A stretch of 64,000 bases of DNA from Thalassobius sp049116315 (GCA_049116315.1 JAGDZD010000001.1:1-64000), one strand, 5' to 3'. Numbered from the stretch's first letter, positions 52,908-61,974 are shown. The notes: generated by a model not told the origin, from the letters alone. Program-made: numbers and translations.

Positions 52908-53627
52908 ATGGCAGGCAAAAAGAAATCCAAACGCAAAAAGACCAAAGCCCCTCGGCGACCGTTTCGCTGGGTCGCGAAGTGGTTTTTACGCCTGAGTGCG
53001 GTCTGGCTGGCGGTCTCTTTGCTGTGGATCACCGCCTATGCGATGATCAATCCGCCGGGCTCGATCTATATTGCGCAGGAATACGCCAGACTTGGCAAAA
53101 TCAAACGTGACTGGGTAGACCTCGAAGACATCGCTCCGGTGATGGCGCGCTCTATCGTGGCCGCAGAAGATGCCAATTTCTGCAATCACTGGGGATTTGA
53201 TATGGTGGCGATCCGCGCTGCTATTGCGGATGGCGGCAGTCGCGGCGCATCGTCACTAAGCCAACAAACCGTCAAAAACGCGTTTCTTTGGCAAGGGCGC
53301 AACTGGGTGCGCAAAGCGCTTGAAACCATGATGACACCGATGACAGAGTTGATCTGGTCCAAGCGGCGCCTGCTTGAGGTCTATATGAACTTGGCTGAGT
53401 TTGACGAAGGTGTCTTTGGGGTCAAAGCGGCGGCACAGCATTACTTTGGCACAGCCCCAGAAAGCATCAGCGCGGTTCAAGCCGCACGGCTGGCCGCGAT
53501 CCTGCCCTCACCCAAATCGCGCTCGGCGTCAAAACCCGCAGAATTTGTCCGCCGCCGCGCCGCGAATATTTTGGATGGGGCCAAGACAATACGCAAGGAT
53601 GGGCGCAGCGCCTGTTTCGAGGATTGA
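52908..53627 (+). CDS. mtgA: Monofunctional peptidoglycan glycosyltransferase
   Basis: Polymerises lipid II into glycan strands at the inner membrane. 239 residues, normal for MtgA. A basic N-terminus (KKKSKRKKTKAPRR) precedes one membrane helix (about 30-50). GT51 motifs: VAAEDANFCNHWGFD (catalytic Glu), GASSLSQQTVKNAFLW, KRRLLEVYMNLAEF and GVFGVKAAAQHYFG. No transpeptidase domain. The stop overlaps with the region of the next gene but the true GST start is 60 nt on. Confidence 0.95.
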   Translation: MAGKKKSKRKKTKAPRRPFRWVAKWFLRLSAVWLAVSLLWITAYAMINPPGSIYIAQEYARLGKIKRDWVDLEDIAPVMARSIVAAEDANFCNHWGFDMVAIRAAIADGGSRGASSLSQQTVKNAFLWQGRNWVRKALETMMTPMTELIWSKRRLLEVYMNLAEFDEGVFGVKAAAQHYFGTAPESISAVQAARLAAILPSPKSRSASKPAEFVRRRAANILDGAKTIRKDGRSACFED

Positions 53628-53686
53628 ATAATCAGCTTTTAGCAGGCATTCAGGAAAGCGTTTCCAGACAGAGAGTTCCGATTCCC

Positions 53687-54352
53687 ATGGCCAAGTTATA
53701 CCATTTCCCGTTGTCGCCCTTCTGCCGCAAGGTGCGCTTGTGTCTGGCCGAAAAGAAGATCGAATGTGAACTGGTCGAAGAACGCTATTGGGAACAGGAC
53801 GCAGACTTTCTGCGCCGCAATCCTGGGGCAAAAATTCCGGTTCTGCAGATGGATGGGAAAACCATGGCGGAAAGCACTGCCATTTGCGAGTATCTCGAAG
53901 AGGTGTATCCTGACCCTGCATTGATGCCGCGCAATGCGGATGATCGCTATGAGGTGCGCCGGTTGGTGGCGTGGTTTGATGACAAGTTTCATCACGAAGT
54001 GACCTCGAAACTGGTGTATGAGCGGGTCAATAAGAAGGTGATGGGGCTGGGCTATCCGGAATCCAAAAACGTTAAAGCCGGGGCGCAGAAGATCAAATAT
54101 CACCTCGACTATATGGCGTGGTTGCTGGACCGGCGTCGATGGTTGGCGGGGGATGCGATGAGCTTGGCAGATTTTTCCGCCGCAGCGCATCTTTCGGCTT
54201 TGGACTATATCAGTGATGTGGATTGGAACCGCCAACCCGCAGTCAAAGATTGGTATGCCAAGATCAAGTCGCGCCCCGCGTTTCGATCCATCCTAGCGGA
54301 TCAAATTCCCGGCTTTCCCCAACCGCAGCATTACGGCGATCTGGATTTCTGA
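53687..54352 (+). CDS. Glutathione S-transferase family protein
   Basis: A 221-residue cytosolic GST. N-terminal thioredoxin-like domain (1-80) with YHFPLSPFCRKVRLCLAEKK; the Ser/Cys pair SPFC is in the active-site position and PGAKIPVLQMDG is the cis-proline loop, followed by ESTAICEYLEE for glutathione binding. Helical C-terminal domain to 221 (SLADFSAAAHLSALDYI). The substrate is unknown. The ATG at 53687 is chosen over a longer reading that starts inside mtgA. Confidence 0.9.
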   Translation: MAKLYHFPLSPFCRKVRLCLAEKKIECELVEERYWEQDADFLRRNPGAKIPVLQMDGKTMAESTAICEYLEEVYPDPALMPRNADDRYEVRRLVAWFDDKFHHEVTSKLVYERVNKKVMGLGYPESKNVKAGAQKIKYHLDYMAWLLDRRRWLAGDAMSLADFSAAAHLSALDYISDVDWNRQPAVKDWYAKIKSRPAFRSILADQIPGFPQPQHYGDLDF

Positions 54353-54363
54353 TCCGTGGCGTT

Positions 54364-54434
54364 GGGGGCGCTGCCCCCCATTGGAAATCACACTGATTTC
54401 CAATGCCCCCCGAGGTATTTAGGCCAAGAAAAAG
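54364..54434. repeat. Structured intergenic element between gst and queG
   Basis: A short hairpin GGGGGC-gct-GCCCCC (54364-54378 approx.), then an 11-bp perfect stem ATTGGAAATCA-CAC-TGATTTCCAAT (54380-54404), then CCCCCCGAGGTATTTAGGCC and an A-rich tail running into the queG start. A CCCCGAGGTATTT.. tail of this kind is, to my memory, a frequent spacer repeat in Rhodobacterales. Only this copy was noticed in the window. Confidence 0.55.
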
Positions 54435-55490
54435 ATGTCAGAGGCGTTGAAACAGAATTTGGTGGCCCAAGCCCTTGCGGAGGGGTTTGATGCCTGTCGG
54501 ATTTGTCGTCCGGGGGATATTCCCTTGGTGCCAGCGCGCTTGGATCAGTTCTTGGAGCAGGGACATCAGGGGCAGATGGCGTGGATGGAGACGCGCAAGG
54601 CATGGCGTGGCAATCCCGAAGCTTTGTGGCCTGAGGCGCGTTCGGTCATTATGTTGGCGGAGAGTTATACCCCGCAGCATGATCCCTTGCAGGTGCTGCA
54701 GCAGCGCGACCACGGGGCTATTTCGGTTTATGCGCAGAACAAAGATTATCATGATCTGGTCAAAAAGCGGCTGAAGCGTTTGGCGCGTTGGTTGATTGCG
54801 CAGGCGGGCGCAGAGGTGCAGGTGAAGGTGTTTGTCGACACCGCCCCCGTGGCCGAAAAGCCGCTTGGTCAGGCGGCGGGGCTGGGCTGGCAGGGCAAGC
54901 ACACCAATTTGGTCAGTCGGGATTTGGGCAACTGGTTCTTTATTGGATCGATCTTTACCACATTGGCCTTGGAGGTGGATCCCGGTGAAGTTGATCATTG
55001 CGGATCGTGTCGGGCCTGTTTGGATGTATGTCCCACTGCGGCCTTTCCTCAGCCCTATCAGTTGGATGCGCGGCGGTGCATTTCCTATTTGACGATTGAG
55101 CATCATGGGCCGGTGGATGAAGGATTGCGCGCGTTGATGGGCAATCACATTTATGGCTGTGATGATTGTTTGGCAGCCTGCCCGTGGAACAAGTTTGCGG
55201 TGGAGGCGCGCGAGATGCGTTATCACGCGCGTGAGGAGTTGAAGGCCCCCAAGCTGGCCGAACTGGCGGGGCTGGATGATGCTGGGTTCCGTACGCTGTT
55301 TTCGGGGTCGCCGATCAAGCGGATTGGACGCAACCGGTTTGTGCGCAACGTGCTGTATGCGATTGGCAATTCTGCGCAGCCCAATTTGATCCCCGTTGCG
55401 CAGGCGTTGCTTTTGGATGAGGATCCAACCGTTGTAGACGCAGCGCAATGGGCTTTGACCCAGTTGAACACAAAACCGAAACCAGAGTGA
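54435..55490 (+). CDS. queG: Epoxyqueuosine reductase
   Basis: Last step in queuosine synthesis in tRNA; uses cobalamin and two [4Fe-4S] clusters. 351 residues, typical. Seen: VFVDTAPVAEKPLGQAAGLG (catalytic Asp region), cysteine sets CGSCRACLDVCPTAAF and CDDCLAACPWNKFA, and a C-terminal HEAT-like helical part (GRNRFVRNVLYAIGNSA). The start has an A-rich leader within the structured spacer element. The other queuosine genes are outside the window. Confidence 0.94.
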   Translation: MSEALKQNLVAQALAEGFDACRICRPGDIPLVPARLDQFLEQGHQGQMAWMETRKAWRGNPEALWPEARSVIMLAESYTPQHDPLQVLQQRDHGAISVYAQNKDYHDLVKKRLKRLARWLIAQAGAEVQVKVFVDTAPVAEKPLGQAAGLGWQGKHTNLVSRDLGNWFFIGSIFTTLALEVDPGEVDHCGSCRACLDVCPTAAFPQPYQLDARRCISYLTIEHHGPVDEGLRALMGNHIYGCDDCLAACPWNKFAVEAREMRYHAREELKAPKLAELAGLDDAGFRTLFSGSPIKRIGRNRFVRNVLYAIGNSAQPNLIPVAQALLLDEDPTVVDAAQWALTQLNTKPKPE

Positions 55491-55556
55491 AACATCCCTT
55501 ATATTTTGGGCAACCTGCCCCATTTAGGGCAGAGAAACAAAGCTGGAGGGCTAAGG

Positions 55557-56003
55557 ATGGACAAATATAGCAAGCACCCCGATGTGGTGGCAAATCTGAC
55601 GCCTGAACAATTTTGGGTCACACAGGAAAGTGGCACAGAGCGGCCGGGCTCGGGCAAATTGCTGCGCAACAAAGAGCCGGGCATCTATGTGGATGTTGTG
55701 TCGGGCGAACCTTTGTTTGCCTCGTCGGACAAATATGACTCCGGCTGCGGCTGGCCCAGTTTTACCAAACCCATTGTGGACAACCACATCAGTGAAATCA
55801 GCGATGAAAGCCATGGCATGGTGCGCACCGAGGTGCGCAGCACCTTTGGAGACAGCCATCTGGGGCATGTGTTTCCGGATGGCCCAGCGGATCGGGGAGG
55901 GCTGCGGTATTGCATCAATTCCGCTTCGCTGCGGTTCATTCACCGCGATGATATGGCTGCCGAAGGGTACGGCGAATTTGTAGATCAGGTGGAGGATATT
56001 TGA
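55557..56003 (+). CDS. msrB: Peptide methionine-R-sulfoxide reductase
   Basis: Reduces the R-epimer of methionine sulfoxide in proteins. 148 residues. Catalytic Cys119 in GLRYCINSASLRF; a second cysteine, Cys64, in SGCGWPSF, fits the resolving position. The four zinc-binding cysteines of many MsrB proteins are replaced (DVVSGEPLF and STFGDSHLGHVF), so this is a zinc-free type. GGAGGG precedes the ATG at 55557. It overlaps msrA (TGATG). Confidence 0.94.
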   Translation: MDKYSKHPDVVANLTPEQFWVTQESGTERPGSGKLLRNKEPGIYVDVVSGEPLFASSDKYDSGCGWPSFTKPIVDNHISEISDESHGMVRTEVRSTFGDSHLGHVFPDGPADRGGLRYCINSASLRFIHRDDMAAEGYGEFVDQVEDI

Positions 56004-56497
56004 TGGAAGAGCGGGCTGTACTGGCGGGTGGTTGTTTCTGGGGCATGCAGGATTTGATCCGCAAAATGCCCGGCGTGTTGCGCACGCGGGTTGGCTATAC
56101 GGGCGGGGACGTGGAACAGGCGACCTATCGCAACCACGGCACCCACGCTGAAGGCATCGAGATCTTCTTTGATCCGACCCAAACGAGCTACCGACGCCTG
56201 TTGGAATTCTTCTTTCAGATCCACGACCCGAGCACGGAAAACCGGCAGGGCAATGATCTGGGCTTAAGCTATCGCTCCGCGATCTATTACGTGGATGAGG
56301 CGCAAAGAGACTGTGCGTTAGACACCATTGCTGATGTGGATGCTTCGGGGCTGTGGCCTGGAAAGGTCGTCACCGAGGTTGAGCCGGCTGGTGCCTTTTG
56401 GGAGGCAGAGCCGGAGCATCAGGACTATCTGGAGCGTTTGCCAAATGGCTATACCTGCCACTTTGCCCGCCCTGATTGGGTGCTGCCCAAACGCTAA
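56003..56497 (+). CDS. msrA: Peptide methionine-S-sulfoxide reductase
   Basis: Reduces the S-epimer of methionine sulfoxide; complements MsrB so that the pair repairs both forms. 164 residues. Catalytic Cys in the GGCFWGMQD motif near residue 9; VGYTGGDVEQATYRNHGTHAE and GLSYRSAIYY are typical. A cysteine near the end (YTCHFARP) may resolve the disulfide. The ATG at 56003 overlaps the msrB stop, with GGAGGA upstream. Confidence 0.94.
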   Translation: MEERAVLAGGCFWGMQDLIRKMPGVLRTRVGYTGGDVEQATYRNHGTHAEGIEIFFDPTQTSYRRLLEFFFQIHDPSTENRQGNDLGLSYRSAIYYVDEAQRDCALDTIADVDASGLWPGKVVTEVEPAGAFWEAEPEHQDYLERLPNGYTCHFARPDWVLPKR

Positions 56498-56509
56498 ACG
56501 GATCTGGAA

Positions 56510-56543
56510 ACGGACATCGGGCGCCCAATTGGGCGTCCGTTTT
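56510..56543 (+). terminator. Terminator after msrA
   Basis: Outer 6-bp stem ACGGAC/GTCCGT, inner palindrome GCCCAATTGGGC and a T4 run, 13 nt after the msrA stop. The rest of the gap to 56735 holds no clear gene. Confidence 0.85.
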
Positions 56544-56735
56544 CGTTCAATCTGTTCCGTGGGTATAGAGGGTGAGTATCAGGGGCGTCCTGTGGCACCT
56601 GTATCCTGTGCAAATCGCCCCAACCTATCCCCACCATCCAAAGCCCAATTTAGGGCCAAAGGGCACTAAAGCGGCAACTGGGCTGGACCTTTGCGTGCAA
56701 CAAGGTCAGGTTCGGCGTAATCTCAAGGAGCCGTC

Positions 56736-57659
56736 ATGAACCCACTTAAAGGCATTGCCCTCAAAATCTTTGCAGTGATTCTGTTCATCATCATGGCGTC
56801 TTTGATCAAGGCGGTTTCAGACACTGTCCCCCCCGGAGAGGCGGTGTTTTTCCGATCGTTCTTTGCCTTGCCAGTGATTGTGGTCTGGTTGGCGATGCGC
56901 AAGGACCTGTCCACCGGATTGAAGGTCAAATCGCGCATGGGCCATTTTTGGCGCGGGCTGATTGGGACCCTTGCGATGGGCACCAGCTTTGCCGGGCTGG
57001 GTCTGTTGCCACTGCCCGAAGTGACGGCCCTAGGCTATGCCGCCCCATTGTTGACGGTTGTCTTTGCAGCGATGTTCCTTGGTGAAGAAGTGCGCCTGTT
57101 CCGCATGGCATCGGTTGGCTTGGGATTGGTGGGCGTTTTGATTGTGATCGAACCACGTTTGACGCTTTTTGCCGAAGACTCTGTTCAAACCACGCAGGCG
57201 CTTGGGGCGGCTCTGGTTTTGGTGGGCGCGGTGTTTGCCGCTTTGGCGCAGATCCATATCCGCAACATGGTTCGCACGGAACAAACTTCGGCCATTGTGT
57301 TTTATTTCTCGCTGAGCGCGACGCTGCTGTCGCTGGTGACCCTGCCGTTTGGTTGGGTTGTGCCGACGCTGCCGCAAGCTGCGATGTTGATCGCGGCGGG
57401 TATTGTCGGTGGGATTGCGCAGATCTTTTTGACCTCCTCCTATCGGTTTGCAGGGGCCTCGGTTGTCGCGCCGTTTGAATACACCTCGATGGTGTTTGCC
57501 TTGTTGATTGGGTACTTCATCTTTGACGAAGTGCCGACGCTGCAAATGATGGTTGGCGCGTCTTTGGTGATTGTGGCCGGTGTGGCGATTATTTTGCGCG
57601 AACACGCCCTGGGACTAAGACGTTCGCGGGCGCGGTCAGGCATGACGCCACAGGGGTAA
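56736..57659 (+). CDS. EamA/DMT family transporter
   Basis: A 307-residue inner-membrane DMT transporter with ten predicted helices in two EamA repeats. Seen: KIFAVILFIIMASLIKAVSD, FRSFFALPVIVVWLAM, LGYAAPLLTVVFAAMFLGEE and a late FEYTSMVFALLIGYFIFDE. The FRSFFA..P and second-half FEYTSMV motifs are usual in the RarD/S-adenosylmethionine-uptake-like subgroup; the substrate is not known. AAGGAG precedes the ATG. It converges on the oxidase gene. Confidence 0.88.
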   Translation: MNPLKGIALKIFAVILFIIMASLIKAVSDTVPPGEAVFFRSFFALPVIVVWLAMRKDLSTGLKVKSRMGHFWRGLIGTLAMGTSFAGLGLLPLPEVTALGYAAPLLTVVFAAMFLGEEVRLFRMASVGLGLVGVLIVIEPRLTLFAEDSVQTTQALGAALVLVGAVFAALAQIHIRNMVRTEQTSAIVFYFSLSATLLSLVTLPFGWVVPTLPQAAMLIAAGIVGGIAQIFLTSSYRFAGASVVAPFEYTSMVFALLIGYFIFDEVPTLQMMVGASLVIVAGVAIILREHALGLRRSRARSGMTPQG

Positions 57660-57668
57660 ATCAGCGCC

Positions 57669-58997
57669 TCAGCGCCCGGTTAAGGCGGCGATCGCATAGC
57701 CGGGGGCCAGCAAAGCGCGGCGGCGGCGTCCAAGCGGGAAGCGGGGCGTGTCGGCGCGCATCATCTCTGGATAAGGTCGGTCGCTGTCCCGCTCTAGTAT
57801 GAGGTCTGCAAGAAGTGCCCCGCTATAGGATCCCATCGCCACGCCATTGCCGTGATAGGCAAATGCAGCAAAGGCCCCGGGCATGTCTGGAATTGGGCCG
57901 ACATAGGGGGCCAATTTGGCGGAAAACGCCAATGCACCATGCCAACTGTATGGGGTTTCAACATGGGCCCACATTGGAAAGGCCTGTGCAAATTGCGCCT
58001 TTACCCGACGGCGCATGGCGGCATCGTTGTTTGCAGAGCTGCGCAAACCACCACGCATTCCGAACAGGAACTGACCTGATGGCAACAGCCGGAAATAGTG
58101 CAAAAACGTTTGTTGGGTATACCCCATCTGATCAGAGTGCCAGCCGTTGTTGATTTCCTGTGTCGTCATCGGCCGGGTGACCAGAACGTTGGATTGGACC
58201 GGCATATAGCGCCCCCGCAGCCATGCGGGCACATCCTCAGAGGAATAGCCATTGGTGGCAAACACCACCCTGTCCGCCAGTATCTCGGCCTGTGGTGTGA
58301 TCAGCCGATATCCCTGACCTGAGGGCTTGACCGAAATCACCGGGCTGTCCGCACATATCGTTGCCCCAGCGGCGATGGCCAGATTGGTCAAGCTGTCGGT
58401 ATATTTGCGCGGGCTTAACCCAAACCCGTTAGGCAGGGTCAATGCGCCGTGATAATGGCTTGTCATGCCAAGCCTTGGCAGGTTTTCAGCCTCGTCAAGC
58501 ACGGTGTCAAACCCATAGGCGTCTTCGATTTCGGCTTTGCTGTTGCGCAGGTTTTTCATGGCCCGTTGGGAATGCGCCAGCGTCGTTTCCCCGTTGGAAT
58601 GGGTGTCTGCGTCGATGGCATTCTCGGCCAGAAAGGCCCGCACGTAAGAAACCGCGGCCACTTCGGTGCGGCACCATTCTTTGAGGCCGTCAGCCCCATA
58701 TCGTTTGCGGATTTGGGATAGGGACATCAAGGAGCCCCCCAAACAGCAAAACCCCCCATTGCGTGCAGAGGCGCCCCAGCCGGGGGATTGCGCCTCAAGT
58801 ATGGTGACATCTCGACCCGCGCGCGCCAGTCCGAGCGCTGCATTCAACCCAGTGAACCCCGCCCCAACAATGGCCACCTCGGTACGCAATTGCCCTTGGG
58901 CCGCGGGCATGATTGTTTCTGACACGCTGGTTGGGCCCCAAAAACAATTCTGGTTGGGGATCGGACCATAGGCGTGATCAGAAAGGATGCGCTTCAT
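57669..58997 (-). CDS. FAD-dependent oxidoreductase, PuuB-like
   Basis: A 442-residue DAO-family flavoprotein. FAD motif VAIVGAGFTGLNAALGLARA near residue 40, then SARNGGF; substrate domain in the middle; final FAD contact FAYHGNGVAMGSYSG. The length and the WGPTSVSE-type start are those of gamma-glutamylputrescine oxidase and related amine oxidases. As the last gene of a polyamine transport operon (ATGA overlap with the permease), oxidation of putrescine or its glutamyl form is the likely role, but substrate is inferred. Confidence 0.85.
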   Translation of the reverse strand: MKRILSDHAYGPIPNQNCFWGPTSVSETIMPAAQGQLRTEVAIVGAGFTGLNAALGLARAGRDVTILEAQSPGWGASARNGGFCCLGGSLMSLSQIRKRYGADGLKEWCRTEVAAVSYVRAFLAENAIDADTHSNGETTLAHSQRAMKNLRNSKAEIEDAYGFDTVLDEAENLPRLGMTSHYHGALTLPNGFGLSPRKYTDSLTNLAIAAGATICADSPVISVKPSGQGYRLITPQAEILADRVVFATNGYSSEDVPAWLRGRYMPVQSNVLVTRPMTTQEINNGWHSDQMGYTQQTFLHYFRLLPSGQFLFGMRGGLRSSANNDAAMRRRVKAQFAQAFPMWAHVETPYSWHGALAFSAKLAPYVGPIPDMPGAFAAFAYHGNGVAMGSYSGALLADLILERDSDRPYPEMMRADTPRFPLGRRRRALLAPGYAIAALTGR

Positions 58998-59812
58998 GCG
59001 TTCTGCTCGGCGGCGCGTTCTTCGGCCATGCGCCGCACGGCGGCACGTTTCGACACCAAGGAGGTGGTGATCACGCCAACGGTGACAATGGCGATCATGA
59101 TGGTTGAAAGCGCGTTGATTTCGGGGCTGACACCCAGCCGGACCGCTGAAAATATCTTCATCGGCAAGGTGGTGGCAGAGGGTCCTGAGGCAAAGGAGGC
59201 TATAACCAAATCATCCAGCGACAAGGTGAAAGCCAACAACCAGCCAGAGATCACCGCAGAGGCGATGATGGGCAAGGTGACAAGGCGGAATGCCTGCAAT
59301 CGCGAACAGCCCAAATCCAAGGCGGCTTCTTCGAGAGAGGTGTCAAAGGACACCAGGCGAGAGGAAACAACCACCGACACATAGCACATCGCAAACGTTG
59401 TATGCGCCAGAACGATGGTGACCATGCCACGATCCAATCCGATGCCGATGAACAACAGCAACAACGACAGGCCGGTGATCACTTCGGGCATCACCAAGGG
59501 GGCATAGATCATGCCTGAAAACAACGTGCGCCCCATAAAACGACCGCCCCGCACCAGAACATAAGCGGCCATCGTGCCCAGCACCGTGGCAAAGGTTGAG
59601 CTGATCACCGCGACCCGAAGGGTGATCCATGCGGCGTCCAAAAAGGCCTCGTTGTGCAAAAGTTCGCCGTACCATTTGGTGGAGAACCCAGCCCAGACCG
59701 TCACCAGTTTTGAGGCGTTAAAGCTGTAGATCACCAAGATGATCATCGGCAAATAGAGAAAGGCAAAGCCCAAAGTCAAAGAGGTTGTGTTAAACCAAGT
59801 GAACTTTTTCAT
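58994..59812 (-). CDS. potC: Polyamine ABC transporter permease, PotC/PotI-like
   Basis: A 272-residue permease with six helices. Early segment LTLGFAFLYLPMIILVIYSFN and ATPase-contact loop EAALDLGCSRLQAFRLVTLP near residue 175 are typical of PotC. The ATG at 59812 is chosen for GGGGGTGGG upstream; the 59884 reading adds 24 residues of unlikely composition. It overlaps the oxidase start by ATGA. Confidence 0.92.
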   Translation of the reverse strand: MKKFTWFNTTSLTLGFAFLYLPMIILVIYSFNASKLVTVWAGFSTKWYGELLHNEAFLDAAWITLRVAVISSTFATVLGTMAAYVLVRGGRFMGRTLFSGMIYAPLVMPEVITGLSLLLLFIGIGLDRGMVTIVLAHTTFAMCYVSVVVSSRLVSFDTSLEEAALDLGCSRLQAFRLVTLPIIASAVISGWLLAFTLSLDDLVIASFASGPSATTLPMKIFSAVRLGVSPEINALSTIMIAIVTVGVITTSLVSKRAAVRRMAEERAAEQNA

Positions 59813-59894
59813 CGTCCCACCCCCTGACACGGGCGCGTTTTTTGACAAAAAACGGTTCGGAATTTGAGAAATTCCGTGTGGCAACCCTGTGGCG

Positions 59895-60785
59895 TCATGA
59901 TCCAGACTCCCGCACTTTTTCGGCGTTGCGTTGGAACAATATGATCGGGATGACCAAGATCAACAGCATGACCACCGCCACCGCACTGGCGACAGGCCAA
60001 TCCCGGTTGTTAAAGAATTCTTCAAACAGAACCTTCCCGATCATCAAGGTGCCTGACCCGCCCAGCAGCGAGGGGATCACAAACTCACCCATTGAAGGGA
60101 TAAAGACCAAGAAACAGCCAGCGATGATGCCATTCTTGGACAGGGGCACAGTGACACGCCAAAAGGCGGAGGTCTTGGAACAGCCCAGATCTTGGGCCGC
60201 TTCGATCAGGCTGCCATCAAGTTTTTCCAGCGCCGAATAGATCGGCAGGATCATAAAGGGCAGGTAGGTGTAAACAATGCCGATATAGACCGCCGTAGAC
60301 GTGTTCAGAATTTGCAGCGGCTCGCTGATCACGCCGATCGAGAGCAGCAATTTGTTGAGCAGGCCTTCTTGGCTGAGGATGCCCATCCACGCGTAAACTC
60401 GGATCAGAAAGCTGGTCCAGAACGGCAAAATCACCAGCATCAACAGGGTGGGACGCCATTCGCTTGGGGCTTGGGCCATGGCATAGGCGAAAGGGTATCC
60501 AACAGCCAAGGCCAGCGCCGTCGACACCGCGGCGATTTTGAGGCTGGAGAGATAGGCTTTCCAATACAAGGCGTCGCTGGTCAGCCATGTGAAGTTTTCC
60601 ATGTCCAGCTCGGCCAAGAAACTGCGCAAGCCCTGAAACCCTTCGCTGAGGTCCAGCTGGGGCAAATAGGGGGGAATGGCCAGGGCCGTATCGCTGAGCG
60701 AAATTTTCACCACAATCAAGAAGGGCACCAAGAACAGCGCAAGGAGCCAAAGATAAGGGATGAGGATCAGCAACCGTCTTTGCAT
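59895..60785 (-). CDS. potB: Polyamine ABC transporter permease, PotB/PotH-like
   Basis: A 296-residue permease with six helices (LILIPYLWLLALFLVPFLIV is the first). The EAA loop EAAQDLGCSKTSAFWRVTVP sits near residue 190. The ATG at 60785 is chosen (GGAG eight bases upstream, one base after the potA stop). It forms the channel with the PotC-like protein. Confidence 0.92.
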   Translation of the reverse strand: MQRRLLILIPYLWLLALFLVPFLIVVKISLSDTALAIPPYLPQLDLSEGFQGLRSFLAELDMENFTWLTSDALYWKAYLSSLKIAAVSTALALAVGYPFAYAMAQAPSEWRPTLLMLVILPFWTSFLIRVYAWMGILSQEGLLNKLLLSIGVISEPLQILNTSTAVYIGIVYTYLPFMILPIYSALEKLDGSLIEAAQDLGCSKTSAFWRVTVPLSKNGIIAGCFLVFIPSMGEFVIPSLLGGSGTLMIGKVLFEEFFNNRDWPVASAVAVVMLLILVIPIILFQRNAEKVRESGS

Positions 60786-60786
60786 G

Positions 60787-61914
60787 CTAATGCTCCAATA
60801 CCGAACCGGCGGTTTGCGTCCAGCTGAGCCAAACCTCATCTTCCCAAGTGTAATTGCGGCGTGAAAGACGCCGGGTGTTGGTCGCTTGCGCTTTGATCAT
60901 GGCGCCATTGGGCAGTTTCACATGATAGGTCGAAATATTGCCCAGATAGGCGATGTCGATGATCTGCCCGTGGACGACATTCACCTCTCCTGAGGGACGC
61001 TCTGAACTGATGGTGATTTTCTCGGGTCGGATGGCCAGATTGACGGTTTGCCCGTCCGCAACACTGAGATCGCTTTTGGCGTGTAGGGGCGGCTGCCCTT
61101 CGGCCCAATGGATGTCGATCCCATCGCTGTTTTGGGTTTGGGCCACTCCTTGCAATATGTTCACATCACCAATGAAGTCCGCGACATAAACTGAATTTGG
61201 CGTTTCATAGATATCGGCGGGGGTTGCGACTTGGATGACCTTGCCCTCGTCCATCACAGCCACACGACTGGCCACGGTCATGGCTTCTTCTTGGTCATGG
61301 GTTACGATGACAAAGGTGGTGCCGGTGGTTTCTTGAATATCCATCAGCTCAAACTGCGTTTCTTGGCGCAGTTTCTTGTCCAAGGCGCCCAGCGGCTCGT
61401 CCAGCAATAACAGTTTGGGCGCGCGCGCCAAGGACCGTGCAAGCGCCACGCGCTGGCGCTGCCCTCCTGAAATTTGATGCGGTTTGCGGCGGGCAAATTT
61501 TTCCAGCCGTGTCAGGCGCAGCATTTCATCAACGCGGTCTTGAATTTCGTCGGCGGGTTTCTTCATCCGCTTTAGGCCAAAGGCAATGTTTTCCCAGACA
61601 GAGAGGTGCGGAAACAGCGCATAGGATTGAAACATCATGTTCACCGCACGCTCATTGGGCGGCACATTGGCCATATCAACCCCGTCGACCAATATCTGAC
61701 CCTCGCTTGGATTTTCAAACCCCGCCAGCATGCGCATGATTGTGGTCTTGCCACAGCCAGAGGGCCCCAGCAGCGCAAAAAACTCGCGGGCATAAATGTC
61801 CTGCGACAGATCCTCGATTGCGGTGAAGGTGCCAAAACGTTTGGTGACGTTCTTAAACTGAATAAGCGGGGTCTGTGCGGGGTCGTTCCAAGGGGCAAAA
61901 ACGGTTGGAGACAT
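60787..61914 (-). CDS. potA: Polyamine ABC transporter ATP-binding protein
   Basis: A 375-residue PotA/PotG-type ATPase. Walker A GPSGCGKTTIMRML, signature ISGGQRQRVALARS, Walker B LLLLDEPLGALDKK, switch IVTHDQEEAM, and a C-terminal TOBE domain (about 285-365; LAIRPEKITIS). It imports putrescine or spermidine with the two permeases. It follows potF with a 60-nt gap holding a stem-loop. Confidence 0.93.
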   Translation of the reverse strand: MSPTVFAPWNDPAQTPLIQFKNVTKRFGTFTAIEDLSQDIYAREFFALLGPSGCGKTTIMRMLAGFENPSEGQILVDGVDMANVPPNERAVNMMFQSYALFPHLSVWENIAFGLKRMKKPADEIQDRVDEMLRLTRLEKFARRKPHQISGGQRQRVALARSLARAPKLLLLDEPLGALDKKLRQETQFELMDIQETTGTTFVIVTHDQEEAMTVASRVAVMDEGKVIQVATPADIYETPNSVYVADFIGDVNILQGVAQTQNSDGIDIHWAEGQPPLHAKSDLSVADGQTVNLAIRPEKITISSERPSGEVNVVHGQIIDIAYLGNISTYHVKLPNGAMIKAQATNTRRLSRRNYTWEDEVWLSWTQTAGSVLEH

Positions 61915-61936
61915 GCCTGTACCTGATCCTTTGTGG

Positions 61937-61960
61937 GGGCCTGCACTTCTGCGCAGGCCC
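61937..61960 (-). promoter_or_regulatory. Intercistronic stem-loop after potF
   Basis: Perfect 8-bp inverted repeat GGGCCTGC / GCAGGCCC with an 8-nt loop, 14 nt after the potF stop and before potA. On the minus strand no T-run follows, so it looks like a mRNA 3'-protecting or attenuating stem rather than a full terminator. Confidence 0.65.
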
Positions 61961-61974
61961 GTTTTCTTGCAAGA

